This document shows, piece after piece, positions 25,121 to 33,648 of a DNA stretch of 64,000 nt. The notes under the pieces were generated by a model. It searched no databases, was not told the origin of the DNA, and was given only the letters and a program-made list of their open reading frames with translations. Source of the DNA: Modestobacter sp. VKM Ac-2984 (GTDB lineage Bacteria; Actinomycetota; Actinomycetes; Mycobacteriales; Geodermatophilaceae); the NCBI RefSeq assembly GCF_026967985.1, contig NZ_JAPVBJ010000001.1, positions 613,493-677,492 of the forward strand. The letters run 5' to 3'. Every line of letters starts with the position of its first letter. Position 1 is the first letter of the stretch. The translations under genes were made by a program, and so were the position numbers.

Positions 25121-25169
25121 GGGCTCGGCGACCCTCATGCCGAGCCCGCCACCACGCGGTGCCGGCACC
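25121..25169. promoter_or_regulatory. Two inverted repeats before the deaminase-permease operon
   Basis: GGGCTCGGC (25121-25129) pairs perfectly with GCCGAGCCC (25139-25147). A separate 12-base palindrome GGTGCCGGCACC lies at 25158-25169, directly before the CGAGGAGGA ribosome site. Both fall between the divergent PucR and deaminase starts. They are candidates for the PucR operator or a leader hairpin; which is not determined. Confidence 0.5.
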
Positions 25170-25187
25170 ACGAGGAGGACCACGCAG

Positions 25188-25691
25188 ATGACCACCAGGC
25201 AGCACGAGCAGGACCAGGACCGCGCCTGGCTGGCGGTGGCACTGGAGGAGGCCCGAGCCGGGCTGGCCACCGGCGGGGTGCCGATCGGCGCAGCACTGAT
25301 CGGCCCGGACGGCGAGGTGTGGGGCCGCGGCCACAACCGACGGGTGCAGGACGGCGACCCCTCCGTCCACGCCGAGACGGCGGCGTTCCGGGCGGCCGGC
25401 CGCCGGCCCTCCTACCGCGGCACCACGATGGTGACCACGCTGTCCCCCTGCTGGTACTGCAGCGGGCTGGTGCGCCAGTTCGGCATCACCCGGCTCGTGG
25501 TCGGCGAGGCCCGCACCTTCTCCGGTGGGCACGACTGGCTCGCCGAGCACGGCGTGGAGGTCGTCGTCCTCGACGACCCGGGGTGCGTCGACCTGATGAC
25601 CGACTTCATCGCCGCCCAGCCCGCGCTGTGGAACGAGGACATCGGCGAGGAGACCGCCGCACCCCACGCCGGGGCGGAGGCAACCCGATGA
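25188..25691 (+). CDS. Cytidine/deoxycytidylate-type deaminase (cytosine deaminase-like)
   Basis: About 167 residues. The zinc site is His61-Ala-Glu63 (VHAETAAF) with the catalytic Glu, and Cys88/Cys91 (SPCWYCSG). This is the small, yeast-type cytosine deaminase layout rather than the large amidohydrolase CodA of E. coli. The expected reaction is cytosine to uracil plus ammonia. The stop overlaps the permease start (ATGA at 25688-25691), so the two are co-translated, and the partner permease supports a nucleobase substrate. The ATG at 25188 follows CGAGGAGGACC. Guanine or another base remains possible. Confidence 0.85.
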   Translation: MTTRQHEQDQDRAWLAVALEEARAGLATGGVPIGAALIGPDGEVWGRGHNRRVQDGDPSVHAETAAFRAAGRRPSYRGTTMVTTLSPCWYCSGLVRQFGITRLVVGEARTFSGGHDWLAEHGVEVVVLDDPGCVDLMTDFIAAQPALWNEDIGEETAAPHAGAEATR

Positions 25692-26983
25692 GCGCCAGCA
25701 CCAGCCGCCGCGAGGAGTCCCCGGCCGGCGCCGTCGACCCGGACTACCCGATCGACCCGGTGCCGGCGTCCGCCCGCCGGTCGCTGTTCTCGCTGTCCGT
25801 CGTGCTGCTCGGGTTCACCTTCTTCACCCCGACGATGCTGGCCGGCGCGCAGATCGGGGCGGCCTTCCCGGCCACCAGCCTGATCTGGGTGCTGCTGCTG
25901 GGCAGCGCCGTCCTGGGCGGCTACGTCGCCGTCATCGGCGGGATCGGCGCCCGCACCGGGCTGACCACGGTGATGATGTGCCGCTACACGCTCGGCACGC
26001 GGGGGGCGAAGCTCGCCTCGCTGCTGCTCGGCGGCACCCAGGTCGGCTGGTACGGCGTCACCGTCGCCACCCTCGCCCAGCTCACCGCCAGCGCACTGGG
26101 CTGGGAGGGACGCGGGCCGGAGGTGGCGTTGATGCTGGTGGGCGGCGCGGTGATGGGTGCGACGGCCTACTTCGGCTACAAGGGCATGTACGCCCTGTCG
26201 CTGGTCTCGGTGCCGCTGCTGCTCGTGCTGGCCGGGTGGGTGACCTGGCGGTCGCTGGAGGAGGTGGGCGGCTGGAGCGGGCTGACCGCGATCGTGCCGA
26301 CCGAGACGATGACCGTCGCCGTCGCGGTGACGATCGTCGTCGGCACCTTCGCCTCCGGGGGCACCCAGGCGCCGAACTGGACCCGCTTCGCGCGCACCCC
26401 GTCGGCGGGGTTCTGGGCCTGCCTGATCGCCTTCCTCGTCGGCCAGCTGCTGATGCTCGGCTTCGGGGCGATCGGCGCCGTGGCGTTCGGCGAGGGTGAC
26501 TTCGTGCTGGTGCTCTACCAGCTCGGCCTGGTCGGCTGGGGGCTGGTCTTCCTGGTGGCGAACCTCTGGACGACCAACGACAACACCGCCTACAACTTCG
26601 GCGTCGCCGGCGCCGAGATCGCCGACTCCCGGTCGAAGAAGCCCTTCGTGGTGGGCGGCGTCGTGCTGGGCACGCTGCTGGCCGTCACCGGCATCTACGA
26701 CAACCTCATCGACTACCTGGTCTGGCTGGGCATCCTCGTCCCCCCGCTCGGCGGCGTGGTGATCGGTGACTTCCTGGCCCGGTGGCGGGGTGGGATGACC
26801 GGGGCGACGGCGCTGCTGCCCAGCGTCGAGTGGCGCAACCTGGCCGTCTACGTGGTGGCCTCGCTCGCCGCCTGGGCGAGCAACGAGGCCGGCTGGGGCA
26901 TCCCGCCGGTGATCGGTGTCGTCGTGGCAGTGCTGGGGGTGCTGGCCGTGCAGCGCGGCCGGCGCCCGGTCCCGGTCGGCTGA
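25688..26983 (+). CDS. codB: Cytosine permease (NCS1 family, CodB-like)
   Basis: This 431-residue membrane protein has about 12 predicted spans and NCS1-family hallmarks: LSVVLLGFTFFTPTMLAGAQIG, GVTVATLAQLTAS near GGTQVGW, and FASGGTQAPNWTRFAR. NCS1 permeases import nucleobases and related compounds with cations. The gene overlaps the deaminase gene by four bases, giving an import-and-deaminate unit for cytosine as a nitrogen or pyrimidine source, probably under the divergent PucR. A strong bidirectional terminator follows. Confidence 0.92.
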   Translation: MSASTSRREESPAGAVDPDYPIDPVPASARRSLFSLSVVLLGFTFFTPTMLAGAQIGAAFPATSLIWVLLLGSAVLGGYVAVIGGIGARTGLTTVMMCRYTLGTRGAKLASLLLGGTQVGWYGVTVATLAQLTASALGWEGRGPEVALMLVGGAVMGATAYFGYKGMYALSLVSVPLLLVLAGWVTWRSLEEVGGWSGLTAIVPTETMTVAVAVTIVVGTFASGGTQAPNWTRFARTPSAGFWACLIAFLVGQLLMLGFGAIGAVAFGEGDFVLVLYQLGLVGWGLVFLVANLWTTNDNTAYNFGVAGAEIADSRSKKPFVVGGVVLGTLLAVTGIYDNLIDYLVWLGILVPPLGGVVIGDFLARWRGGMTGATALLPSVEWRNLAVYVVASLAAWASNEAGWGIPPVIGVVVAVLGVLAVQRGRRPVPVG

Positions 26984-26995
26984 GCCGGGAGCGCG

Positions 26996-27035
26996 ACAGC
27001 GGGGGGTGCGGACCGTGGTCCGCACCCCCCGCTGT
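26996..27035. terminator. Bidirectional terminator, 18-bp perfect stem
   Basis: Arms ACAGCGGGGGGTGCGGAC (26996-27013) and its exact complement (27018-27035) flank the tetraloop CGTG. It starts 13 bases after the codB stop and lies 41 bases from the end of the convergent phosphoesterase gene. Confidence 0.85.
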
Positions 27036-27075
27036 GTTCAGCGGCCGGCCCGGGGGCGAGCCGGCCGCCGGGGGG

Positions 27076-29406
27076 TCACCGGCCGGCGACGGTGAAGGAG
27101 ACGGTCACCGGATCGGCCGATCGGTCGCCCATGGACTGCCGGGCGACCAGCTCCTGCGTGCCGGGGCGCAGGGTCCCGAGGTTCGCCCGCCAGACGCCGT
27201 CCGCGCCGACGGTGACCCTGCGGTCGATGTTCGCCTCCACCGTGACGGTCGCCCCGGGCGTGCCGGTGCCACTGGCCGTGAGCGTCCGCGGCAGGGTCGC
27301 GTCCGGCGCCGGGGTGGTGACGGTCAGCCCGTCGAGGTCCACCCGCGCGGTCAGCCACTGGTCCTGGCCGATCGGGTGGTCGACGACCCGGGTCTCCCCG
27401 ATGCAGCCGTTCCAGCCGTTGGTGGCCTGGTCGTCGACCCAGTCGGCACCGAACAGCCACGGCATCGCGCCGTCCAGGCCGTGGCCCACGGTGTTCGAGG
27501 CGTTGCGCAGCACCGGCGCACCGTCGACGTACATGGTCGTGGTGGCCGTCGCGGGGTCGTTGACGACCGCGACGTGGACCCACGTGTCGACCATGATCTC
27601 GCCCGACCACGCGGTGCGGTCACCCTTGGCGGTGTCGATCGGCACCTCGGTCCACTGGAACTCCTTCAGGTTCGACAGGCCGAGGGCGACCGGGGACGCC
27701 GTCCAGTCCCAGCGGGTGCGCGGCACGCCGATCTCCGAGCGGTTGCCCGACCGCACGATCGCCTTCATCCAGGCGTTGTCGCTCTGGGTCCAGCTCTCGT
27801 CGATCTTCAGGAACGTCTCGATCGTGTACCCGTCGGCGAGGGCAGCGGTGTTGACCGGGGCGTCGGACCGGGTCGTCAGGTAGCTGTACCGGTCGGTCTG
27901 CTTGCTCGAGTTGGCGAAGCAGACGGCGGCACCGTCGGAGGAGAACGGGTTCGCGTCGTCGGTGAACCGGACGTCGCCGAGCTGGGCCGTGGGCGACCCG
28001 GACTGCGCGATCGGCACGCGCATCAGGTTGTTCCGGTTGTTGCCGGCGACGTCGCGGATGACCCCGCCCTGGGCGACCACGCCGTTGCGCCCGTTCATCC
28101 GCCAGTGCGCCAGGGTGCCCTCGACGACCGGGTAGTCACTCGTCGAGCCGGGCAGCGAGGTGGTGATCGGGTCCGGGGCGACGAAGCCGTCGAGCAGGAT
28201 GTCGCGCGCCGCCTGGGTCAGCGAGGGTTCGTCCGCGGAGCCCGCGGTGAACTCCGGGTTGAACCCACCGAACCGCTGCTCGAAGTCGATGTCCAGGGCG
28301 AACTGCTGGTTCGGGCCCTCCAGGAACGCCTGGTCGTAGGAGGTGAGCTTCTCCTGCGGCTTGGCGACCACCCACGGCGAGCCGGTCTGCACCGAGATCG
28401 TGTCGTTGGTGAGGTCGAACTCGAACAGCCCGAGGTAGCCGTTCCCGCCCTCGTAGGCCATCTGGTAGTCCATCAGGACCTGGGTCACCGCGTGCCCGGC
28501 GTCGTTGGTCTTGACCAGCTGCGTCGCACCGTGGAAGTGGCCGTTGAGGGTCAGGAAGATCTGGTCGTTGCCCTTGATGAGCTGGTCCCACAGCCGCAGG
28601 CCGTAGCCGGTCTCCTGCGGGGAGACGCCGTCGTCCTGGATGCCGATGATGTCGTGCGAGGTCAGGATGACCGGCAGGGTCGGGTGCTGGGCCATCACCT
28701 CGTCGGCCCAGCGGAGCGTGGCGTCCGAGGCCCGCCAGGACAGCGCCAGCACCATGAACTGCTGACCCTCGGCCTCGAACACGTGGTACTGGTTCATCCC
28801 CGTCGGGTCGCTGCCGCCGTAGGTCGACTGCTCGGCGGCGCGGTCCGGGCCGAACCAGCGCAGGAAGGGCTCGGCGGCCAGGTCGTACTGGTCGTCGAAC
28901 CAGTTGCTCGCCGAGTTCCGGACGTCGTGGTTGCCGGCGAGGACCGAGTAGGGCAGCTCGGCGTCCTCCAGGGTCTGCATGGCGGCGTCGGCGGTGCGCC
29001 ACTCGCCCTCGGTGTTGACCTGGTCCACGACGTCGCCGAGGTGGGTGACGAACGGGATGCGCAGCTCGTCGGCGTGCTCGGCCAGCCACTCGGTCTGCGC
29101 GGCGAAGGGGTTGTTGCCGTCGCCGTACCGGTCGGGCCGCTCGAACTCCGACTCGGCGTAGCGGGAGTAGAACTGCGTGTCCGGCAGGACGGCGAGGGTG
29201 AACCGGGAGGCCGGCTCGGTGGCCGCAGCCATCCCGGGTGCAGCCTCGGCGGGTGCGGCTGCCGCCGGGCCGGCGGTGACCAGGCCACCGGCGGTGGCGA
29301 GACCGGCGACCGTGGCCGCCACCCCGACGCCGGCGACAGCCCGCAGGCACGCCGTCCGGGTGGGGGTGGCGCCGCGGGGTGCGGGCCGTGATCTGAGCAG
29401 GTGCAT
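27076..29406 (-). CDS. Secreted metallophosphoesterase with LamG and Ig-like domains
   Basis: About 776 residues. A signal peptide (TRTACLRAVAGVGVAATVAGLA...AAAAP) is followed by a calcineurin-like metallophosphoesterase domain. Its metal ligands appear as LAVLPDTQFY, THLGDVVDQVN, LAGNHDVRN, ILTSHDIIG and NGHFHGA. A LamG/concanavalin-like domain follows (about 480-680, YTIETFLKID...WVHVAVVND). A C-terminal bacterial Ig-like repeat (PGATVTVEANI...WRANLGTLRPG) ends it. The product should act outside the cell, possibly on phosphate esters or bound to a glycan. The ATG at 29406 (MHLLRSRPAPRG) starts the signal peptide; the in-frame extension upstream contains the terminator hairpin and is not coding. 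Confidence 0.88.
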   Translation of the reverse strand: MHLLRSRPAPRGATPTRTACLRAVAGVGVAATVAGLATAGGLVTAGPAAAAPAEAAPGMAAATEPASRFTLAVLPDTQFYSRYAESEFERPDRYGDGNNPFAAQTEWLAEHADELRIPFVTHLGDVVDQVNTEGEWRTADAAMQTLEDAELPYSVLAGNHDVRNSASNWFDDQYDLAAEPFLRWFGPDRAAEQSTYGGSDPTGMNQYHVFEAEGQQFMVLALSWRASDATLRWADEVMAQHPTLPVILTSHDIIGIQDDGVSPQETGYGLRLWDQLIKGNDQIFLTLNGHFHGATQLVKTNDAGHAVTQVLMDYQMAYEGGNGYLGLFEFDLTNDTISVQTGSPWVVAKPQEKLTSYDQAFLEGPNQQFALDIDFEQRFGGFNPEFTAGSADEPSLTQAARDILLDGFVAPDPITTSLPGSTSDYPVVEGTLAHWRMNGRNGVVAQGGVIRDVAGNNRNNLMRVPIAQSGSPTAQLGDVRFTDDANPFSSDGAAVCFANSSKQTDRYSYLTTRSDAPVNTAALADGYTIETFLKIDESWTQSDNAWMKAIVRSGNRSEIGVPRTRWDWTASPVALGLSNLKEFQWTEVPIDTAKGDRTAWSGEIMVDTWVHVAVVNDPATATTTMYVDGAPVLRNASNTVGHGLDGAMPWLFGADWVDDQATNGWNGCIGETRVVDHPIGQDQWLTARVDLDGLTVTTPAPDATLPRTLTASGTGTPGATVTVEANIDRRVTVGADGVWRANLGTLRPGTQELVARQSMGDRSADPVTVSFTVAGR

Positions 29407-29424
29407 GGGAGGTGCCCTTCGACG

Positions 29425-29462
29425 GTGCCTGGGGCGGTGGGTGGTCCCACCGCCCCAGGCAC
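29425..29462 (-). terminator. Terminator hairpin after the acyl-CoA dehydrogenase gene
   Basis: A 17-base perfect stem (GTGCCTGGGGCGGTGGG and complement) with loop TGGT. It lies between the end of the acyl-CoA dehydrogenase gene (29575) and the start of the phosphoesterase gene (29406), both leftward. It should stop read-through from the catabolic operon, which means the phosphoesterase promoter must overlap or follow it closely. Confidence 0.75.
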
Positions 29463-29574
29463 GCTGTCGAGCAGCTGTGGCCGACTGGTGTCCGCGCTGT
29501 GTACGCCGCACCAGCCGGACGTGAAGCATCTAGATCAACTTTCCGACCCCGGACGTACCGGAACCGCGGCGCCC

Positions 29575-30735
29575 TCAGCCGAGGCCGAGGGAGCGGGCGA
29601 TGAGCATCCGCTGCACCTCGGACGTCCCCTCGCCGATCTCCAGGATCTTGGCGTCCCGGTAGAACCGGCCGACCGGGAACTCGGTCATGAACCCGTACCC
29701 GCCGTGCACCTGGGTGGCGTAGCGGGCGTTCTCCATCGCCATCTCCGAGCTGTACAGCTTGGCGATCGAGGCCTCCCGCTTGAACGGCTCCCCGCGCAGC
29801 ATCTTCTCCGCCGCCCGGTAGTAGGCCAGCCGCGCGGTCGAGGCCCGCACCTCCATGTCGGCGATCATGAACTGCACCGCCTGGTTGCGGCCGATCGGCT
29901 GCCCGAACGCCTCCCGCTCCCCGGCGTACTTGACCGACTCGTCGACGCAGCCCTGGGCCAGCCCCACGGCCAGCGCGGAGATCGCGATCCGGCCCTCGTC
30001 CAGGATCGACAGGAACTGGGCGTACCCCCGCCCCTGCTCCCCCACCAGGTTCTCCGCCGGCACCCGGCAGTCGCTGAAGGAGAGCTCCCGGGTGTCCGAG
30101 GCGTTCCAGCCGACCTTCGCGTACCGCTGCCCGACGATGAAACCGGGGGTGCCCGAGGGCACGATGATCGCGGATATCTCCTTGCTGCCGTCGGCCTTCG
30201 TGCCGGTGACCGCGGTGACGGTGACCAGGTCGGTGATGTCGGTGCCGGAGTTGGTGATGAACGCCTTCGAGCCGTTGATCACCCACTCGCCGTCCTCGAG
30301 CCGGGCGGTGGTCTTCGTGGCCCCGGCGTCCGAGCCGCCACCGGGCTCGGTGAGCCCGAAGGCGCCCAGGGCCTCACCGGCGCACAGCCGGGGCAGCCAC
30401 TGCTGCTTCTGCTCCTCGGTGCCGAACCGGAAGATCGGCATCGCCCCCAGCGACACCCCGGCCTCCAGGGTGATCGCCACCGAGCTGTCGACGCGGGCCA
30501 GCTCCTCCAGCGCCACGCACAGGGTGAAGTAGTCGCCGCCGGATCCGCCGTACTCCTCGGGGAACGGCAGGCCGAACAGCCCCAGCTCGCCCATCTGCCG
30601 CACGATGTCGGTGGGGAACTCGTCGCGTTCGTAGAACCCGCCGATCTGCGGTGCGATGACCTCCACGGCGAACTCGCGGACCACCTTCCGCAGCGCCTCG
30701 GTCTCCTCGTCGAGCCGGTAGTCCAGCACGGTCAC
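29575..30735 (-). CDS. Acyl-CoA dehydrogenase (isovaleryl-CoA/FadE19-like)
   Basis: About 386 residues with the acyl-CoA dehydrogenase fold: [100 protein letters not shown]. In Mycobacterium tuberculosis the genes accD1, accA1 and fadE19 sit together and serve leucine/branched-acyl-CoA breakdown; the same neighbours occur here. Catalysis would be FAD-dependent alpha,beta-dehydrogenation of isovaleryl-CoA or a related substrate. The GTG start overlaps the stop of the carboxylase alpha gene by four bases. Confidence 0.9.
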   Translation of the reverse strand: MTVLDYRLDEETEALRKVVREFAVEVIAPQIGGFYERDEFPTDIVRQMGELGLFGLPFPEEYGGSGGDYFTLCVALEELARVDSSVAITLEAGVSLGAMPIFRFGTEEQKQQWLPRLCAGEALGAFGLTEPGGGSDAGATKTTARLEDGEWVINGSKAFITNSGTDITDLVTVTAVTGTKADGSKEISAIIVPSGTPGFIVGQRYAKVGWNASDTRELSFSDCRVPAENLVGEQGRGYAQFLSILDEGRIAISALAVGLAQGCVDESVKYAGEREAFGQPIGRNQAVQFMIADMEVRASTARLAYYRAAEKMLRGEPFKREASIAKLYSSEMAMENARYATQVHGGYGFMTEFPVGRFYRDAKILEIGEGTSEVQRMLIARSLGLG

Positions 30736-32726
30736 TCCCCCTCGCCGGGCGCCGGTGGGGTCACCACGGCCACCCGCTCGTCGAGCCGGACCGACTGGCC
30801 GGCCGTCACCGGGAGCTCGGTGACCGTCCCCGCGAGGGGGGCGGTCAGCACGTGCTCCATCTTCATCGCCTCGACGACCAGCAGCGGGGCGCCCGCCTCG
30901 ACCTGGTCCCCGAGGGACACCTGCACGACCGTGACCGTGCCGGGCATCGGTGCGGACACCGCACCGTCGGACCCGGCCGTCGCCCCGGCCGTCGCCAGCC
31001 GCTCGTGCTCGCGCAGCCCGACCGCCTGCCCGTCCCCGGCGAGCCAGACGGTGCCGCCGGCGTGCACCACCGTGTAGCGGGTGGTGACGTCGTCCAGGGT
31101 CACGCTGAGCTGGTCGCCGTCCCGGGCGACCCGGGCGGCCATCGGCTCGCCGTCCCCCACCCGCACCTGTGCGGCCGTGGTGCGGCCGCGCACCCGGACC
31201 GTCACCGGGTCCGCACCGGGCGCCTGCAGCCGGCGGACCGTCCAGGCCGGCTCGCCGAGCCGCCACCCGGAGGTGTCCGCCCACGGGTCGACGACCGCTC
31301 CGCACGGCTCGCCCTCGGCCAGCAGCGCAAGCGCCGCCGCCGCGTGGACGTGCGGCGGGGTCGGGCGGGCACCGGTCAGCGCCTCGCCGCGCCGTTCGAT
31401 CAGGCCGGTGTCCAGCCGGCCGGCGACGACGTCGGGGTCGGTCAGCAGGTCGCGCAGGAAGCCGGTGTTGGTGGCCACGCCCAGGACGGCGGTGTCACCG
31501 AGCGCGGTGACCAGCCGGGCGCGGGCGGTCTCCCGGTCCGGGCCCCAGGCGATCACCTTGGCCAGCATCGGGTCGTAGTCGGTGCCGATGACGCCGCCGA
31601 CCCGCAGCGAGCTGTCCACCCGGATGCCCGCGCCGGTCGGCTCGACCAGCCCGACGACCTCCCCGGCCTGCGGCAGGAACCCCCGCGCCGGGTCCTCGGC
31701 GTAGACCCGCGCCTCGATCGCGTGGCCGGTCAGCCGGACGTCGTCCTGCCCGATCGGCAGCCGCTCGCCGGCCGCCACCCGCAACTGGAGCTCCACCAGG
31801 TCCAGCCCGGTCACGCACTCGGTGACCGGGTGCTCGACCTGGAGCCGGGTGTTCATCTCCAGGAAGAAGAAGTCCCGCGGGGAGTCGGCGTCGACGATGA
31901 ACTCGACCGTGCCGGCGCCGGTGTAGCCGACCGCCCGGGCCGCCTCGACCGCCGCCGCTCCCATCGCCTCACGCTGGGCCTCCGACAGCAGCGGGGACGG
32001 CGCCTCCTCGACCACCTTCTGGTGCCGGCGCTGCAGGCTGCACTCCCGCTCGCCCAGGTGGACCACGGTGCCGTGCGTGTCGCCGAAGACCTGCACCTCG
32101 ATGTGCCGGGAGTGGCCGAGGTACCGCTCGACCAGCAGCGTGTCGTCGCCGAAGGAGCTGCGGGCCTCGCGGCGGGCACCGGCGATCTGCTCGGCCAGCT
32201 CGGCCGGATCGCGGACCACCCGCATGCCCTTGCCGCCGCCCCCGGCGCTGGGCTTGAGCAGCACCGGGAAGCCCACCTCGACCGCGGCCCGGGCGACCGC
32301 GGCGTCGTCCATGCCCGGCTCGGTGCGGCCGGGCACGACCGGGACGCCGGCCGCGGCGACGGTCTGCTTGGCCCGGATCTTGTCGCCCATCGCCTCGATC
32401 GCGTCGACCGGCGGGCCGATGAAGACGGTCCCGGCGGCCGCGCAGGCGCGGGCGAACTCGACGTTCTCGGACAGGAAGCCGTAGCCGGGGTGGACGGCCT
32501 GCGCGCCGGTGCGGCGGGCGGCGTCCAGCACCCGGTCGATCGACAGGTAGCTCAGCGCCGCCGGCGCGGGACCGATCGGCACGGCGACGTCGGCCAGCCG
32601 AGTGTGCAGCGCGCCGGTGTCGGCCTCGCTGTGCACCGCGACCGAGCGGATGCCCATCGCCCGCAGCGTCCGGATGACCCGGACGGCGATCTCCCCGCGG
32701 TTGGCGACCAGGACGGTCTCGAACAC
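30732..32726 (-). CDS. accA1: Biotin-dependent acyl-CoA carboxylase, alpha subunit (BC-BCCP)
   Basis: This 664-residue subunit carries biotin carboxylase (about 1-445: [52 protein letters not shown]). A linker follows, and a biotin carboxyl carrier domain near the C-terminus carries the biotinyl lysine in [11 protein letters not shown]. It charges biotin with bicarbonate and ATP for transfer to 3-methylcrotonyl-CoA or propionyl-CoA. The beta subunit is at 33649-35250, separated by an inserted ferritin and a Cys-rich gene. The acyl-CoA dehydrogenase neighbour favours methylcrotonyl-CoA carboxylase and leucine degradation. The substrate is inferred from context. Confidence 0.93.
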   Translation of the reverse strand: MFETVLVANRGEIAVRVIRTLRAMGIRSVAVHSEADTGALHTRLADVAVPIGPAPAALSYLSIDRVLDAARRTGAQAVHPGYGFLSENVEFARACAAAGTVFIGPPVDAIEAMGDKIRAKQTVAAAGVPVVPGRTEPGMDDAAVARAAVEVGFPVLLKPSAGGGGKGMRVVRDPAELAEQIAGARREARSSFGDDTLLVERYLGHSRHIEVQVFGDTHGTVVHLGERECSLQRRHQKVVEEAPSPLLSEAQREAMGAAAVEAARAVGYTGAGTVEFIVDADSPRDFFFLEMNTRLQVEHPVTECVTGLDLVELQLRVAAGERLPIGQDDVRLTGHAIEARVYAEDPARGFLPQAGEVVGLVEPTGAGIRVDSSLRVGGVIGTDYDPMLAKVIAWGPDRETARARLVTALGDTAVLGVATNTGFLRDLLTDPDVVAGRLDTGLIERRGEALTGARPTPPHVHAAAALALLAEGEPCGAVVDPWADTSGWRLGEPAWTVRRLQAPGADPVTVRVRGRTTAAQVRVGDGEPMAARVARDGDQLSVTLDDVTTRYTVVHAGGTVWLAGDGQAVGLREHERLATAGATAGSDGAVSAPMPGTVTVVQVSLGDQVEAGAPLLVVEAMKMEHVLTAPLAGTVTELPVTAGQSVRLDERVAVVTPPAPGEGE

Positions 32727-32747
32727 GCCTCAGCACCCCCCGCGGAA

Positions 32748-32773
32748 GGGGCCAAAATCGCGACTTTGGCCCC
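32748..32773. repeat. Palindromic hairpin with internal A/T tracts (copy 1)
   Basis: GGGGCCAAAATCG is followed by CGACTTTGGCCCC, complementary except for one A:C position. It lies between the small Cys-rich gene (ends 32782) and the carboxylase alpha start (32726). With the copy at 33606-33637 it brackets the ferritin block. It resembles a bidirectional terminator in which the A and T tracts sit in the stem. Confidence 0.7.
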
Positions 32774-32781
32774 TGGTGGGG

Positions 32782-32967
32782 TCAGGCCGCCTTGCGGGTG
32801 CTCTTCGCGAGGACGACGTCGGCCTTGGTGGCCTTGACCAGCCGGCGCTTCTTGACGGTGTAGCCGGGCGGGAGGGTGCCCTCGGCGAGCGCACGCAGCG
32901 GGCAACGACCGCACCGCGGCTTGTTGACGCAGCACTTCTTCTTGGGCATCTTCGCCGGCTTCCCCAC
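32782..32967 (-). CDS. Small Cys-rich conserved actinobacterial protein
   Basis: A 61-residue basic protein. The cysteines are clustered (KKKCCVNKPRCGRCPLRAL), giving a CC-X5-C-X2-C arrangement that could bind zinc or an iron-sulfur cluster. Lys-rich segments flank it (KMPKKK, VKKRRLVKATK). Proteins of this pattern are widespread in actinobacteria but have no assigned function. It is divergent from the ferritin gene (about 100 bases between starts), so an iron-related role is worth considering but unproven. The ATG start is close to the conserved block. Confidence 0.7.
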   Translation of the reverse strand: MGKPAKMPKKKCCVNKPRCGRCPLRALAEGTLPPGYTVKKRRLVKATKADVVLAKSTRKAA

Positions 32968-33065
32968 GCGGTGAGGTTAGCCATGCCTTGCCGACCCGTC
33001 CACGGGTGCGGCGTGTCGCCCGCTACCGTTCCGGGGACGTCACCTTGCGACCTACAGGAGTCCCG

Positions 33066-33596
33066 ATGGCCGCCGATGCCTTCATCGACCTGCTCAACGC
33101 CCAGATCGGCCACGAGTTCGCCGCCCACCAGCAGTACGTGGCCTGCGCCATCTACTTCGACGAGCAGACCATGCCGCAGACCGCGCAGCTCTTCTTCGAC
33201 CAGGCCGGCGAGGAGCGCGACCACGCGATGATGATGGTCCGCTACCTGCTCGACGCCGACGCCCCGGTGAAGATCCCCGGCATCGCCGCCCCGATCACCG
33301 AGTTCGCCGACGTCGTCGCGCCGGTCGCCCTGGCCCTGGCGCAGGAGAAGCGGGTCACCGAGCAGATCAACCAGCTCACCGCGGTCGCCCGGCAGCACAA
33401 CGACTTCGCCTCCGACCAGTTCATGCAGTGGTTCATCAAGGAGCAGGTCGAGGAGGTCAGCAAGATGAGCGACCTGCTCACCGTCGTCCGCCGCTCGGCC
33501 CACGACGTGGAGCAGATCGAGGACTACGTGCTGCGCGAAGTCAAGCCCGAGGGCACCGACCCGATGGCCCCCGCGATCGCCGGCGCCACCGGCTGA
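33066..33596 (+). CDS. Ferritin (bacterial non-heme type)
   Basis: About 176 residues forming a four-helix ferritin. Ferroxidase ligands appear as IGHEFAAHQQY, GEERDHAMMM, LAQEKRVTEQI and QWFIKEQVEEV. It should oxidise and store iron as a 24-mer. It resembles actinobacterial BfrB/FtnA-type ferritins and lacks an obvious heme-binding methionine context. An AGGAG site precedes the ATG at 33066, and a TACCGT -10-like box lies at about 33022. It splits the carboxylase gene pair and is flanked by two related palindromes. Confidence 0.9.
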   Translation: MAADAFIDLLNAQIGHEFAAHQQYVACAIYFDEQTMPQTAQLFFDQAGEERDHAMMMVRYLLDADAPVKIPGIAAPITEFADVVAPVALALAQEKRVTEQINQLTAVARQHNDFASDQFMQWFIKEQVEEVSKMSDLLTVVRRSAHDVEQIEDYVLREVKPEGTDPMAPAIAGATG

Positions 33597-33605
33597 CCCC
33601 GCTCC

Positions 33606-33637
33606 GGTCCCACCGAAATGGCCATTTTGGTGGGACC
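33606..33637. repeat. Palindromic hairpin with internal A/T tracts (copy 2)
   Basis: GGTCCCACCGAAATGG is followed by CCATTTTGGTGGGACC: 16-base arms with one G:T pair. It sits between the convergent ends of ferritin (33596) and carboxylase beta (33649), where it can terminate both. The ATGGCCAT core and flanking A/T tracts are shared with the copy at 62478-62499. Confidence 0.75.
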
Positions 33638-33648
33638 AGGGCGACCGC

